A stretch of DNA of 64,000 nt from Nymphaea colorata. Taxonomy: Eukaryota > Streptophyta > Magnoliopsida > Nymphaeales > Nymphaeaceae. Under the pieces are notes generated by a model that was not told the origin of the DNA, searched no databases, and worked only from the letters and a program-made list of their open reading frames with translations. Below, in pieces: positions 12,442-24,707 of the stretch (position 1 is its first letter; each line of letters starts with the position of its first letter). The stretch covers positions 12,772,802-12,836,801 of the forward strand of contig NC_045145.1 of assembly GCF_008831285.2 (NCBI RefSeq), given 5' to 3'. A program made the position numbers and the translations under genes.

Positions 12442-13123
12442 TCAACATGGGTCATGGTTACATCCAAAATTTTGTTTCTCGAAACAACTTTGTTGTTCCA
12501 CGATTCCTGGCTGTCAAACGTTACCTAGTGGAATTTCTATTTTGAGGGAGAGCAGTCGAACTCCCTCCTTTCCTCTTATTTTTCGCTCTTCTTGGTGAGG
12601 CTGAGAGCAACCCATCATCCATGTTTCCTCTACGTGATGCTCCTTGGAGAGGCTCCATTTCACGTGATCCAACTTGTTCGTTTGCCTCATCCTTCTAAGC
12701 CTTGAAGCCCAGCTCATGGAATGGTGAAATCTTAATCCATTGAAGATCCTAGAAAGAATGTTGCAGAGGTGAATCTTGGAGAGGACCACACCACTTTTAG
12801 GTAGGCTATTTACAATTTTGTGTATTTCATGTCATTGATTCTTCATGTTGTCCGAAATAGACTTACGGTTTCTCGATTTCGAGCTTGAAACCATGTCTTT
12901 AGGTGCATTTATGCTAAAACATTGTTTGGGTCATCCAAATCGTGTGTCGATTCTGCATTTTAGCTGAAATATTTGGGCATTTTCATTAGCATAGGGCGTT
13001 GCAGTACAAAACGAGTCTAGGAGTTCACCTACAACTCCCTTGCTGTATGGTGGGTGTGCTACATCCAACAGCTATTTTCTGCTATTTTGCTTTAGTTTCA
13101 TGCACCTACAGTATCTTTATGAG

Positions 13124-14037
13124 CAATGTTGTAAAAGGTGTAGTGTAACGCGTTTCGGTTGGGCCGACCTATACGCCGTATCGTAACGTATCGCAAACAT
13201 AGCGTAGCGTATCATAAAATTAATTTTTTAATTTAAAAAACATTTTAAAAATCAGAAAAAATAGAGAAAAATCATTAAAAATCTGAAAAAATAAACAAAA
13301 AACCAGAAATCAAGAAAAATGTATTCAAATATAAAAAACATCATACATAAGGAACATTCATGTGTATCGACAACACATTCAAAAATAAGAAATCAGGGAT
13401 TCAAAATAACATAATAAGCATCCATCACAATTTTAAACTTGAAAATTTTATAGAATCTTAGGACTTAGAGTCTTAGGACTTAGATTACATCACAATAGTA
13501 ATGTTACAATTCAGGGTTTTAATCAGGAATCGGGTCTGTATCGGGTCAATTGGACTGATCCAAAAGATCACTATACATAAGGGACTTGTGGGGGTCCTTA
13601 GGGTTATCGATGAAATAGGGAATAGGAATTTTCCTCTGGTGAGGGTTGCTCTGGGTTAGGGCAGTGCATGTGGGTGTGTTTTCTTGTAACAAGGGAAGTT
13701 AGCCGGTGGTGGCTAACAATTTCATAAGTTCAAAACATATAGTTATCATCTTTCATGATTCAACGATAATATCTCCCCAAATCGATGAATCCTTGGTTAT
13801 TTTTGATAAAAATGGGCAAAAAGTCTCCCTCCCACGTCTCTTGGAGTCTTTAAATACAAGAAGAGAGAGAGAGGGAGGAGTGTTTAAACTTTAAAAAATA
13901 AAGAATTTTGTATTTTTTCCCGTATCGAATGATACGGGCTATACGTTTACGATACACGAGCGTATCATGTATCATAAGCGTACCGTATAGGTTTTATAAA
14001 CCTATATGATACGTATCGTACAGTACAGATAACATTG
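13124..14037. mobile_element. hAT-type non-autonomous element, CAATGTT termini
   Basis: 914 bp. It begins CAATGTTGT and ends in the inverse of CAATGTTAT. Both ends carry many copies of CGTATCG or CGATACG-like motifs in both orientations (13150-13220 and 13918-14020), like the subterminal transposase-binding repeats of hAT elements. Flanks TTTATGAG (13116-13123) and TTTCTTAG (14038-14045) match at 6 of 8 positions, a decayed 8-bp target duplication. CAATGTT is also how the Arabidopsis hAT element Tag1 begins. The interior is AT-rich and non-coding. Confidence 0.75.
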
Positions 14038-14045
14038 TTTCTTAG

Positions 14046-17000
14046 TAGATCATCAGATCTAGACCATGTTGTGCTGTGTGTAGCCATTATAACAATACTT
14101 TAAAAACCTCTTGGTTTTGCTCAAATTATTATTTGAGGTTAAATTGACTCTTATACTAATTACATATGTATCTCCCAAGTCCCAAGTATCTTTTTTTTTT
14201 CCCCTTTTGGATGAGAGTGAGCCCCAAAAACCAAGCCTAAATCTAACAAGGACAGTATGATGGAAAGGTCAAGCAATTGGGAGTTCGATCTGGTAGCAAT
14301 TTTTTTGAATCTAATCATGTTCGACTCCAATATGTAGAGTTCATGCAGGTAAAAGTCCAAGTTTAAAAAATATATAAGCATTCACATTACAAATAGTGCT
14401 ACAAGAAAGCATGGTCAAGTACTAGAACTTCACATTTGGCCACCTAACGTAATGTTAAGCCTTAATACAAAGACAACAGAAAAGAAAAAATGTGGTGGGA
14501 ACGAAAACCACTCAAGAGCATCCACATCATTGTTTCTATGCTCTTAATGTCAAGTTTTTATGTTATTTGGATTTAACTGTTCTCATAAATTTATTACCTT
14601 TGTCACTGTGCTACTCTTTCTTTTTGGTTCTACGTACTTCTATGAAACTTGTGTCAGTTGCTTCCTACGTTTTCCTATTTGAGGGTTCTGGTTTCATTTG
14701 TGGTAGAAAGATGCAAATGCATTCTCGTTTCTTTTTGGAGAGATTGAAAACAAGTTCTGATTTTCCTTCTTTCTGTTCTTGAATTCATGTTATTGTTTGA
14801 GGCGATTCCCATTTATACATATCCAAAGCCCCCAACTTTTTGGTGAATTTGTGAAGTTAGTGGGTAAATTTTCTTCCTTCTTTTGAGTTTCAGTGGAAGG
14901 TCCTTCCTTGAGTAATACTACTACTAATTTGTCATCACCGGAGAATGCAGCTGATAAGACTGTGGTTGGGTAGGGGTTCCAAAGAGGAGAAACCTCTTCT
15001 ATAGATAAGGGATGCCTAATTTGTCAAGAAACTATGGGAGTGTTGATGGGATCATGTTCAAAGGATTGAACAGATAATGAGGATTGTACAGGAAGCACAA
15101 AATCTGACTAAGGTGATGGAACATGGTGGGCATATGCTTGGGTGGGTTGCCCAAAAATGGAGGCCCCTTGTTTTTCATGGTGATTTGTTTTGAGTTAAAG
15201 ATTGAAATTGCGACAAAAAGGAAAACAAACTACGTAGTTACAAGAACTAACAATCACTAAAAGTATTCAAACAAAATGTAGATATCAAGTTTTGTTGTTT
15301 ATGATAATTAAGAAACTGGCAATAGTATAAAGTTGTGGAAATTCCAAACTTACATAAGAAAGAGAAAATACATATTACTTTTCATGCGCATTAGATACGT
15401 TCTTTATATGTTGAGCCTCTAAAGACCTCGGTATATGCATGCTAGTCTCGTGTATCTTTGAAATGTTGAGTTTCAATTTTGTGCTATAAAACTCTTTATT
15501 AAATAATTAGTAACACTACTTTGAAAAGATACTCTTTCCAGCCGTGGGTATACAAAGATATGCATTTGAGGTTTAACACAATCTTCTTCTTTGTAGATCG
15601 TTCATGCAAGTGGCAGAAATCTCAATATTAAAATGCATGAACAAGAAAGAAGTGGCAGCATGCGAAATTGCTGAAAGTCATGCTATGGCCTTTAACAGCG
15701 GTGGAGGACTTACATGTACATCCTTATGGATTTTAAAAGCAAGAAAAGGAACATCACAGGTCAAATTTCACACATAACCGAGCAAATGTGATAACAATAA
15801 CTGAAAGAGGAAGGTGACCTTTACCTGTTGACATCTGTTTGCAGTGCATCTTAGTTGGTTGTGATGCATTCATCCCTAGTTGCCACGAGAGGGAGAAGGA
15901 GAGAGAGAGTACCTCGCTGATGGAGGCCTTTAGATGTGGAGACAGACGTGAGAGGAGAGTGAAAGAGATGATGCCTTAACGGGCAAAAGATGTATTCCGG
16001 TAACTGTGATGTTCGACGAATCGGACCCCTGCACGCATCTGTCCATGTAACCATGTTGACAGTTGACACGGGTACGACACCTTCTCAAGTGCACCTGTGT
16101 ATCATAGCTGTCCTCCATTGAGCAACTCACTTGGTCTGTGTAACAGTTTTTCATACCGCGATGAATTTGATGGATACGGTGTGAATGTCTTATAAGGTTT
16201 TTGTGCTGTCCTATGTTAACAGGAAAACATGTGCCTTTTGTTGTTGGCAAATTTAGATTTAGACATTTCATCCAACTTTTTGGAATATTAATGCTGGTTT
16301 GGTATGCTGATCCATGTTGGGGAGATTCGTTATTATGCCCATGTGGTTTGCTGAGACAGAAAAGGAAGAACTATCTGAACTAGATCCCTGGAATCATCAA
16401 CGCTGTGCATATAACGTCGTACACAATACATTGTACTTTCTTATCCACCTCAATCTGCTGATACCACAGTCGGACCAAGTCCTTGCTGTAAGAGGACAAT
16501 TTTTATCAGTACAAGTTTAAGTTACCCTATCTCAGTTTCCATTTGAAAAAGGTTTTCCATAATCCCAAAAGGAAATTATAGTTAACAATTCATAAGCAAT
16601 ATGCTAGAACTATTGCCTAGATGCTGATTCGCTAAAGCTTAATCATTCAAATCTTCGCTATTGTAGAGTTCGTGCTTATAGATCTGCAGTTTCGTGAGAA
16701 GTAGAAAGTTTTAGGTCTTTTGCTTATCTGCCACATTAGCGAGAACATCTCAGTTGGTACTGCAGGACAACCAACAGTAAGTTTTTTAGTCCATTTTAAC
16801 ATTTTCCCTGTTGCAACAAACAGGTGAAAATGATTCTGGAATTAATATTCTGGGCTACCATACACATATGCCCAATCTAGGATTTTGAATTTTTTTTCCT
16901 CTTCCAGCTATGCCAGAATTACAAGCACAGAACCTCAAGTTATGGTTTTTTGAGAAGGTATATTGGTTGTTAAGCAGGAATGAGGCCACAGACTCCTTGG

Positions 17001-17622
17001 AGCTCAATTTTCATAATCTTCAGAATATTCTCAGAACTTGTTTGTGAATGTTTCTGGTTCTCAAGTGAGAGATTTGTATTCGGTTCTAACTACTCTTGCT
17101 AATTTTGGAATTTCAATCTTTTTTTTTCTTCCAAGTGCATCTAATGAGGTTTCTGATTTTGAATCGATTAGTTATTTTGCCAGTTGTCCTAGAGATTTGC
17201 ATCTCATCTTTATTGATACTATCATTGTGTATTAGGAAATGCAAATAAAATGGTGGTTTGACTTTGACTTCACCCTCTAGAGAGGGGAGAGAGAGGGAAA
17301 TAGATTTCCTGGTTTCAGAATTCCATTCAGTCAGTGGAAACAATATTCGAACTTGTTTTTTTTTTTTTTAGTTCTGAGATTTTCCAAACACCTTTCCAGT
17401 AAAGAAAATGAATTAAGATTTCCAAAAACATGGACAGTGAATCCAGGAAAATGTACTGAAACGGGCCCTATATGTTGCAATCTTTTGTAAAAGCTGAGCT
17501 TTGATATTTTGGAAAGCAAACTTCCTTTTTATGGAAACATGGTTTCCCTATCGAAAATACATAGTTTTGCTCTTTGAGCTTTTTGGGACTCTAATAAGTT
17601 TTCTCTCGTGGGCCGTGATATA
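14046..17622. other. No gene recognised; holds one copy of an inverted repeat
   Basis: AT-rich DNA without a recognisable coding exon. The only feature supported is the inverted partner of the 12312 repeat at 15979-16098. If the leader exon at 10440-10681 belongs to ALG13, this stretch is intron. Confidence 0.5.
15979..16098 (-). repeat. Inverted repeat pair, right copy
   Basis: Reverse-strand copy of 12312-12441 with the same ordered blocks (GAGAAGGTGTCGTACCC, CAACATGGTTACATGGACAG, ATGCGTG, CAGTTACCGGAATAC). The copies lie 3.5 kb apart in opposite orientation, so a transcript through both could form a long duplex. Confidence 0.7.
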
Positions 17623-17630
17623 ACTTTAAC

Positions 17631-17956
17631 CATTGTCACAAATATGGTTTTCAGGAAAATACCAGCAAGGTATTTCTCTGGTAGTTTTTAGCAGATTTGT
17701 TTTTCTCGGGAAAATTTCGGGAAAAATCTCGGCAAATTTTAAGGAAATAAAAAACCTAAAAATTATATTAAACAAATTAAACAAGTGAGAAAATAATAAA
17801 AAAGCGAACAATTGTCGAAAATCACGAAAAAAACACCAGATATTCATTTTTTTTTATTTTCAAAATCTAGTGAGATTTTCCCGATATTTTCATTTTACTT
17901 GTTTTTCTTGTAAATATAGCGAGATTTTCAAAAATCTCGCGATATCTGCGACAGTG
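17631..17956. mobile_element. hAT MITE with perfect 8-bp duplication
   Basis: 326 bp bounded by a perfect 8-bp duplication ACTTTAAC (17623-17630 and 17957-17964). Imperfect terminal inverted repeats: CATTGTCACAAATAT on the left and the inverse of CACTGTCGCAGATAT on the right. The interior has repeated TCTCG/CGAGA motifs and no coding capacity. The left end matches the right end of the 43284-43674 element (CATTGTCACAAATAT.GTTT.CAGG), so the two belong to one family. It sits just upstream of ALG13. Confidence 0.9.
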
Positions 17957-18244
17957 ACTTTAACTTCTTATCTGATTCTGATCCTCTCTTGATTTTCTTT
18001 GAGTGTCTTTTTTCTTTCTTTTTTCATGTGGCTGTGCAAACTTATTCATATGTAGTACTTCAGATGCTATGATGTAATTAAGTTTTTTTTTTTCTGAGAA
18101 ATGTCTGCACTTACCTTTCTGAAATATTTATTACAGGATTTAGGTGTCTGCTTTGGATCTGGGAGTTTTTAGAGATTGACTGATTTTAGATATTATCATT
18201 GTCAATCGCCTTGTGCATTTGAAGTTAAGGATAGCTCTAAAGCC

Positions 18245-20419
18245 ATGGGAGATATTGATGTGAACAGAAATGTTGGAAAGATAGTCTTTGTCACCGTGGG
18301 AACAACTTGTTTCGATGCTTTGGTCAGAGCTGTTAACTCGGAACAAGTTAGGACAATATTATTGAATAAAGGCTATACAGATCTTCTTATTCAACTTGGA
18401 CGTGGATCATTTAGGCCTTCTAAGGTACTAAATCTTCCTTTCATTAGGATGAGTTCATGATAAAGTTACTGCTTGCAGTTTGTCAGCGCTATTCTGTGCT
18501 TTGACATTCAATTTTGTAGGCAAAATTGCTTTATACTCTTCATTTGCAAATGGTAATTATGTAAAAAGTGATTCTTTTTACCGTATGGAACAAGGCAACC
18601 AGAACAGAAGAGGTAAACAAGAAGATCCACATGTGGACACATGCCAAAGGGTAGGTGGTTCCGATTGTCATAAAAAGGAAAGCAGTTGTTACGGGATGGA
18701 TGGAAGAGAGAACAAATATCTGTTCGAAAAGAAATGCCGTGCAGTAGAAATTTTTGTAGGAGTATCTTGAATGAAAAAGATTTTCTTCATCTGTGTGACA
18801 TGAGAAGAATGGATAAGAAAAGGAAAATTTTTAGAAAGCTGGGTTGCATAGTGCAAAGCAAAGCAGTGCAAAAATTTACTGGAATGTTAGATGGAGAAAT
18901 TTGTGCTAGCAAAAGTGACTGGTTTAGAATTTTTTTTTACTAGCAAAGTTTGTTGATCTTGTTCGGAATGATGAGAATAAGTTTGACTCTTATCGCTTCC
19001 TGCTTTCTAATGCCCAATTTCTTCCTTGTCTCCTTGCATTTATGACACCCTTTAGTCCTTTACCCCTATGAAGAGAAGTTTGAATATCAATTCTCATATT
19101 TTCCTGCTAAGCTTGGGATGTAATACGTCATTTCCTTCCCAAACTTTTGTACATTAGAATCTAGAGATTAGACAAAACATAATAAATGGATGCCCCTCTA
19201 CTTGATGCAGAAGATGGTAAAAGCGTTGGAGATGTCTTATTCAGATGCATGTTTATTGTGTGAGTACTGATCTCTTGTTTGTACAGACCAGTGGCATGGG
19301 ATAGTCAAGATTCAAAAGTTACATGTTCAGTATTTATGCTTCTACTTTTTGTCTTGGCCCGCTTGTGTGGAAACTTTGTTCATATGTTGCCTATCACTAG
19401 GGGTGATGTGCATGAGAAGTCCGTTTGTAATTTCATAAATGATGGTTCTTGCCTGGATTTGCAAAAATCAGTACCTCCTCAATGTGCTTGAAATTCGTGT
19501 GCCATTGGTACCAGATAGGGTTGAGTTTCGTAATTAGTCCTTTTGAGCCTCTAAATGTGTTCTACATTTCTCAATAGTATATATTGATTGTCAGTTAATA
19601 CTAAAATGTAGATATAGATTCATATCTGATGATCTTCCAGATATTGGTTACACTCAATGTTGATTTTCTTGATGGTGGGACATATCTTTCTCTCTCTTCT
19701 TATGGTGACCTTGTCAATGCAGTCTGCAGGAGAGAATGGCTCTTTGGTGGTTGACTATTTTACCTTTTCTCCTAGTATTGCAGATCATCTGAGGTCAGCA
19801 TCCCTTGTGATCAGTCATGCAGGTATTAATACTTGACCATTCATTGTGTGCAGTGGACAAGTTTTCCGAAATTTAATGTGTTCAATAAATGTGCATTTTA
19901 AGGTGAATGCAGATGAATTCATGCCTGCTCTTTTAATACACACACCAAAAATGGTCAATTCCTAAACCTGAAACCATGTTGAAACAGATGAAAGAGAGAA
20001 GGCGACCCTTAAAATCTTGGTTGTTAGTCAACCAGATACCAATGTTTTTGTAGCGATAATGCAGGTTTAAGGTGTTAACTTGCTAAATGCTTAGAGAAGC
20101 GTATTTGCAATTGGAATGGACATACCCCAACTCTAGAGTTTGATTGTGGCTGCTGTTTGCAGGATCAGGAAGCATATTTGAGACCTTGCATTTGGGTAAG
20201 CCTCTGATTGTAGTTGTGAATGAGGACTTGATGGATAATCATCAGTGTGAGCTGGCTGAAGAACTAGCAGAGAGAAAACATCTCCTTTGTGCCAGACCCC
20301 AAACATTGTACCAAACTCTTGTGAACATGAACCTTGATTCAATCATACCTTACCCACCAGCAGATGCAACCGCTGTTGCAAAGATCCTAACTCGATTTCT
20401 TGGTTTTCCTAGTGACTGA
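18245..20419 (+). CDS. ALG13: ALG13: UDP-GlcNAc transferase catalytic subunit
   Basis: Catalytic half of the enzyme that adds the second GlcNAc to GlcNAc-PP-dolichol in N-glycan precursor assembly. In other eukaryotes it is a soluble protein held at the cytosolic face of the ER by its membrane partner ALG14 (family knowledge). Three exons: 18245-18424, 19723-19822, 20163-20419, phases 0 and 1, all GT-AG; together 537 nt, 178 codons plus stop, the usual length of plant ALG13. Visible motifs: N-terminal nucleotide-sugar fold (VFVTVGTTCFDALV), IADHLRSASLVISHAG, and GSGSIFETLHLGKPLIVVVN followed by DNHQCELAEELA, the GT28-type C-terminal signature. The start is the ATG opening MGDIDVNRNVGKIVFVTVGT, just ahead of the first beta strand; an in-frame extension upstream lacks similarity to the family. 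An acceptor-like TTATTACAG at 18136 suggests a spliced leader. Introns are 1298 and 340 bp and show no transposon. ALG14 is not in the window. Confidence 0.94.
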
Positions 20420-23400
20420 TACAACAATCAGCCTGCTAGATCTCCTGGTGAAGGTTACTTCATCCATCAAGTAGCGCTTGACCTGAATTAAACACCAATA
20501 ATTTTGGCTCACGAGCCCATCACTCGAGTATTTTGTACGCCACAGTTATATGGTGTGTCATTCATGGTGGATACGATTGTCTAACAGATGACAAATTTAA
20601 ATCCAATTTGCCTTGTTCTATGATTTGTTTCATTCTTGTTCCTAGAAACCGTCAACTATATTAAAAGCCTTGGTGTTGTCATAAAAACTAGTTTCAAAAG
20701 CCTTCTTTTGAAGCTAAGACCCGTTTTTCAAACATGGTTCTACATAATTTGGTGCCATTAACATTTTGAACGCTCTTTAGATCATGGTTCACACTCGAAG
20801 TTATATAAATGAAACACATGAAATTCAGATTTGCTTTAGTTTCTAGTATGTTTGGTGATAATATAGATGAAGTGGATATGTCCCAGCCTGGAAAACAGAA
20901 GACAAATTCAACTAAATAATGCGGTTTGAGTAGTACGTGATTGATACTTCGCTACTGATGATGCAGAGCAAGTGTTGGGGAGAACTTAGTCAATCAAACC
21001 AATGCACAATGTGCTTGACGTTTTCAGTGCATACATATAAATGTGTTGAGGGCTAATGAACTTTTTGAAAAGAATCCAATTTCGAACAGTGTAAACTAAA
21101 ATAAACAGAAATACTCATTCAGGCCATAAAAGGTTGCATTATCCAGCGGCGTAGCCAAGTTCATGGACTTCAATTGCCCAACGTTTGAAAGATTAATGGC
21201 ACCAATAGTTATAAACATAGTAAAAGCTAAATAACTCTCTGCAAAGGATAAAATTTCGAACATGACATTGTTAACGAAAATAGAAAGTGATCCTTCCGGC
21301 CTTAAAAAACTGCACTATGCATCAGTAAGACCAAGTTTACGAACTTCAATTCCTACTGCTGGCAGGAAGTACTCATTTTAGCTCAAGAACTTGATCTTGA
21401 AATACACACCATGGCAACTTGGGTTTTACAGTTCAGCTCAAGCGTACTACCATGGAAGCAGGATCTATATAAATTGTACTCTATGTTCTTACTGTACGTT
21501 TGAGCACCAATACCGGAGTATAATCTGCTGCGGTTAACACCATTCCAATGTTGCTCTGCTGCAATGGAGATATGACAACCTTGCTCAAAATCCTTAGTTT
21601 GCGGGAAGCCCGTGGTCAAATATGAACTCATAGGCAGTGATTCCACGACAGTTGTAGCGCTGGGAGGTACAGAGAGATTCTCAGTCTACAGATTTTGAAT
21701 TGGATATAAGACCAGATCTACCTGATTACAGATTTGGACAATAGGTAGTATGCGATATACTACATTAGTGTGAGCAAAAGATTCATACTGGTTTTAGATT
21801 AAGCAAGCCTTATTGTTATCAGTGATTACTTGATTTGAGGAGAATCTGATTATAATATGTTGGATGAAGTTTAATAAGATGCAGGTGAAGTCACAAAGTG
21901 CTCTAATTGACATTGTGAATGTCCAAAAGCCCATGGACCAGTTCCTGGTGTATGTCCAACAGCAAGGCTGCAAACCTGCCAAGATCCATGTGGTCATTGG
22001 TAGTGTTGCACATGCATGTGACATTGACATGTACTCCATTAATATAGTTGGAGTGTGTTTAAGTTGAGTAGGGTTAAGGACAACAGTCAACTAAATGAAG
22101 CCCAGGTGAAGATGAGAAAAGATGCAACTCACCAAGGGCATGTCAGATATTGAAGCTTAACACATCCTTGAAGGGGAACAACATCAAAACTTCTATTGAT
22201 TTTGAGTCACAACACACTTTGTTGCTGGAAAATCCTCACCTTGATCAGCTGGAGGTTTTGGTTTTCCCAATTGTGAGTTGGATCCAGTCGCTGACATGTA
22301 GATCAATAAGCCATCTTAAGACTTAGAAGGTTTGAAATTTTAAGAATGGTTTTTAACTTTAAGATTGAGATGCTAATCCCATATCTTTTATCTCAATTTA
22401 AGAAGTTGGCCATAAATTGGTTTCGACAATAGTCTCAATCTCACTTTTCCAGTAAAAATTAGCATCAACATAAGGAGATAACTTTGCAATTTTTTTTAGC
22501 TTCACACCTAGAGTAACTGCATCCATGTCTAGAGACTTTGCTGCTTGCCCGCAGCATAAAATTCCAAGGCTAGTACTCCCCCTAAAAGGCCTACATCTAC
22601 TTCGGCTTTCACAAGAGCATAGCAACCACAGGGTCAAATAGGGTAGCCACCAGCCTGCCCTAAGGCCCCCCCCCCCCCTAACACACAATCCAATAGGTGC
22701 CTAATATGTAGCCTACTCTAGATAAAAGCAGTTTAGCCTCAAAATTTCGTTCAATTCGAAACTTGAATTATACACGAAACAGGTTGTTAAATGAAACAAA
22801 TTTAAACTTACAATACTATTTAATGTTGGGTGCCCTTTTTGTGCTTCAATTATCATGATCCAATCTTAACAACTGGGGCTGCTAATTTCTAAAGACGATT
22901 TAGGCTAGTGGCCATGTAAAAGGAATGGAGCAAATTGAGGTTCATGTTCTATTAGAGTATGTTTGATTATTGATCGAGCACAAAAAATTAAAGCCATTTT
23001 GATGCCAAATTTGGACTTAGAACACAAAAAATATACCATCTGTGCATTTCAAATTTATTGTTTCTAAACTTCCATAGTAAAGGGTAGAACATAGGACAAT
23101 GGACATGCAAAGTAATTCAAGAAGCAGTGGTCTTGTACCTCCAGATATGCCACATGCAAAATTTTTGTCCCATGCTGGATATGCTTGCTAGTTGAGAAGG
23201 CTGCTCTAGTTTCTCCTTTATATAGAAGAATAAAATAGGACATCCACTTCTACCTGTTTAGAGAATAATGAACCAAGCGTACTCCTAAGCCTAGTTGGTC
23301 AGGCTTATCTAAAAGGTCCGAACTTATGTTGTAATTATTAGTCTCCATCTCGTATCAGAAACATAAATGATAGCAGATGTTATATTGGCCTCGTCGTGTA

Positions 23401-24514
23401 TATCAAAGACTATATATATATGTGTGTGTGTGTGTGTATGTATTTATTATTATTATTGATCATGATCCATTATTCACCCAACGAGTGGAGAAGGATTGGA
23501 AAGTCCCACTTTCTACAACTTGGGCTTTATGCAAAGAAAAGAATAGGATGAAAGAATGTGAAAGCAAGAGGTGCAAGAAGCTATGAATGAAGTTGAACTT
23601 GACATGGATCATGTGGGTTTCATCCAAATCCAATCTATGGACAGCCATGGAACCCATCCCTCACCCAAGCCCACATTTTTTCGTAGACCTTGTGAACTTA
23701 ATGTAAAAAATCACCAAACCACATTAAACTTAGCAAGGTGAACCCCCAAATAATCAGTCAATGTGTAAACTGCAGCTTATGTGAAAAGATGACAATGGTA
23801 TCTATAGGTGAAAATTATTGGGTACAAATTTTATGCTTCTTTTAGAAAATATAAAGTTGTGTCCCAACATGGTTACTAGTTTATGTATGGGTAAATTTTT
23901 TTGGGTAAATTAAGTTTCTTAAACTCACATCTGATTTTGAAAAGTAAGGGAAAAATTGAAAAATGGGACCCACCTATTGGTATGAGATCTAACCATTCAT
24001 GATGCCTTTATCAAGGGTAACATCATTTGACTTTGAAAATGGCTTGTTTTTTTAAATCATAACACATATTATTATAATTTTTGGAAAATGTACTTGTTGA
24101 AAACCCTAAGTTGGGTTTTCAAGGTTTTGAATATATGAATTAGTCTTAAATCTCTTTCATCAGCTGGTCTATACATGACTGCAACTTAAGCCGACATGAT
24201 GCATGATTTTTGAAAAACGAAACCTTGAAGACTAGAGTTTTGAGGCTTGAAATCAGGATTGCCGATCTTGGAAGCTAAGGTTTAGAGTTAGAATATGGTT
24301 TGAAAGGGGATCAATCCTAGGGTTAAGTCTTAGGATGTGGTTTTAAGGTTTGAGCCTTACCTTGGAGGGAAAAATGTATGCTGAATTTAAGGAAAGAATT
24401 ATCTGAATTGGTTTCTTAGATGATATCCATTCAAAATAAAACTTGGAGAGAAAGTTTACTGCATTAGATATAGGTGGGAAACTTTATTTTAGAATGATCT
24501 TGGAGGGAAGAACC
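20420..24514. other. Intergenic region downstream of ALG13
   Basis: No gene recognised in either strand. The first few hundred bases are probably the ALG13 3' UTR; no convincing poly(A) signal could be fixed. A diverged tandem duplication lies at 21054-21365, a run of 13 C at 22666-22678, and a short TA/TG microsatellite at about 23412-23440. The open frame on the - strand at 22398-22688 covers the C run and has no domain. Confidence 0.5.
21054..21365. repeat. Diverged tandem duplication, unit about 170 bp
   Basis: Two successive stretches (about 21054-21190 and 21225-21365) share in order AATTTCGAACA, a TAAA-rich part, GGCC(A/T)TAAAA, TTGCATTAT or CTGCACTAT, then CCAAGTT.A.G.ACTTCAATT. The first contains CAGCGGCGTAGCCA, resembling the terminus of the hAT MITE at 24523-24699. 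Confidence 0.5.
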
Positions 24515-24522
24515 TTTTGAAC

Positions 24523-24699
24523 TACTAGCGGAGCCAAAAAAATTTTCTGGTGGGGGCACTCATTCAATACTTTTAATTTCTTTGGGAAACTTACATGTAT
24601 AACAATCAAATATATCAAAACATTAACACATATATTAAACTAATTTTGAGGCTGGTGTGCGCAACTGCCCACACCTGCCACCATGTGGCTACGCCACTG
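24523..24699. mobile_element. Small hAT MITE with perfect 8-bp duplication
   Basis: 177 bp with a perfect 8-bp duplication TTTTGAAC at 24515-24522 and 24700-24707. The ends are imperfect inverted repeats: left TACTAGCGGAGCCA, right the inverse of CAGTGGCGTAGCCA, a hAT-type CAGTGGCG terminus. Further in, GGTGGGGGCA on the left pairs with TGCCCACACC on the right. No coding capacity. Confidence 0.88.
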
Positions 24700-24707
24700 T
24701 TTTGAAC

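Noticed and set aside
22398-22688. 96-codon reverse frame with Gly-rich start
   Set aside because: The start comes from the run of 13 C; the rest has no recognised domain.
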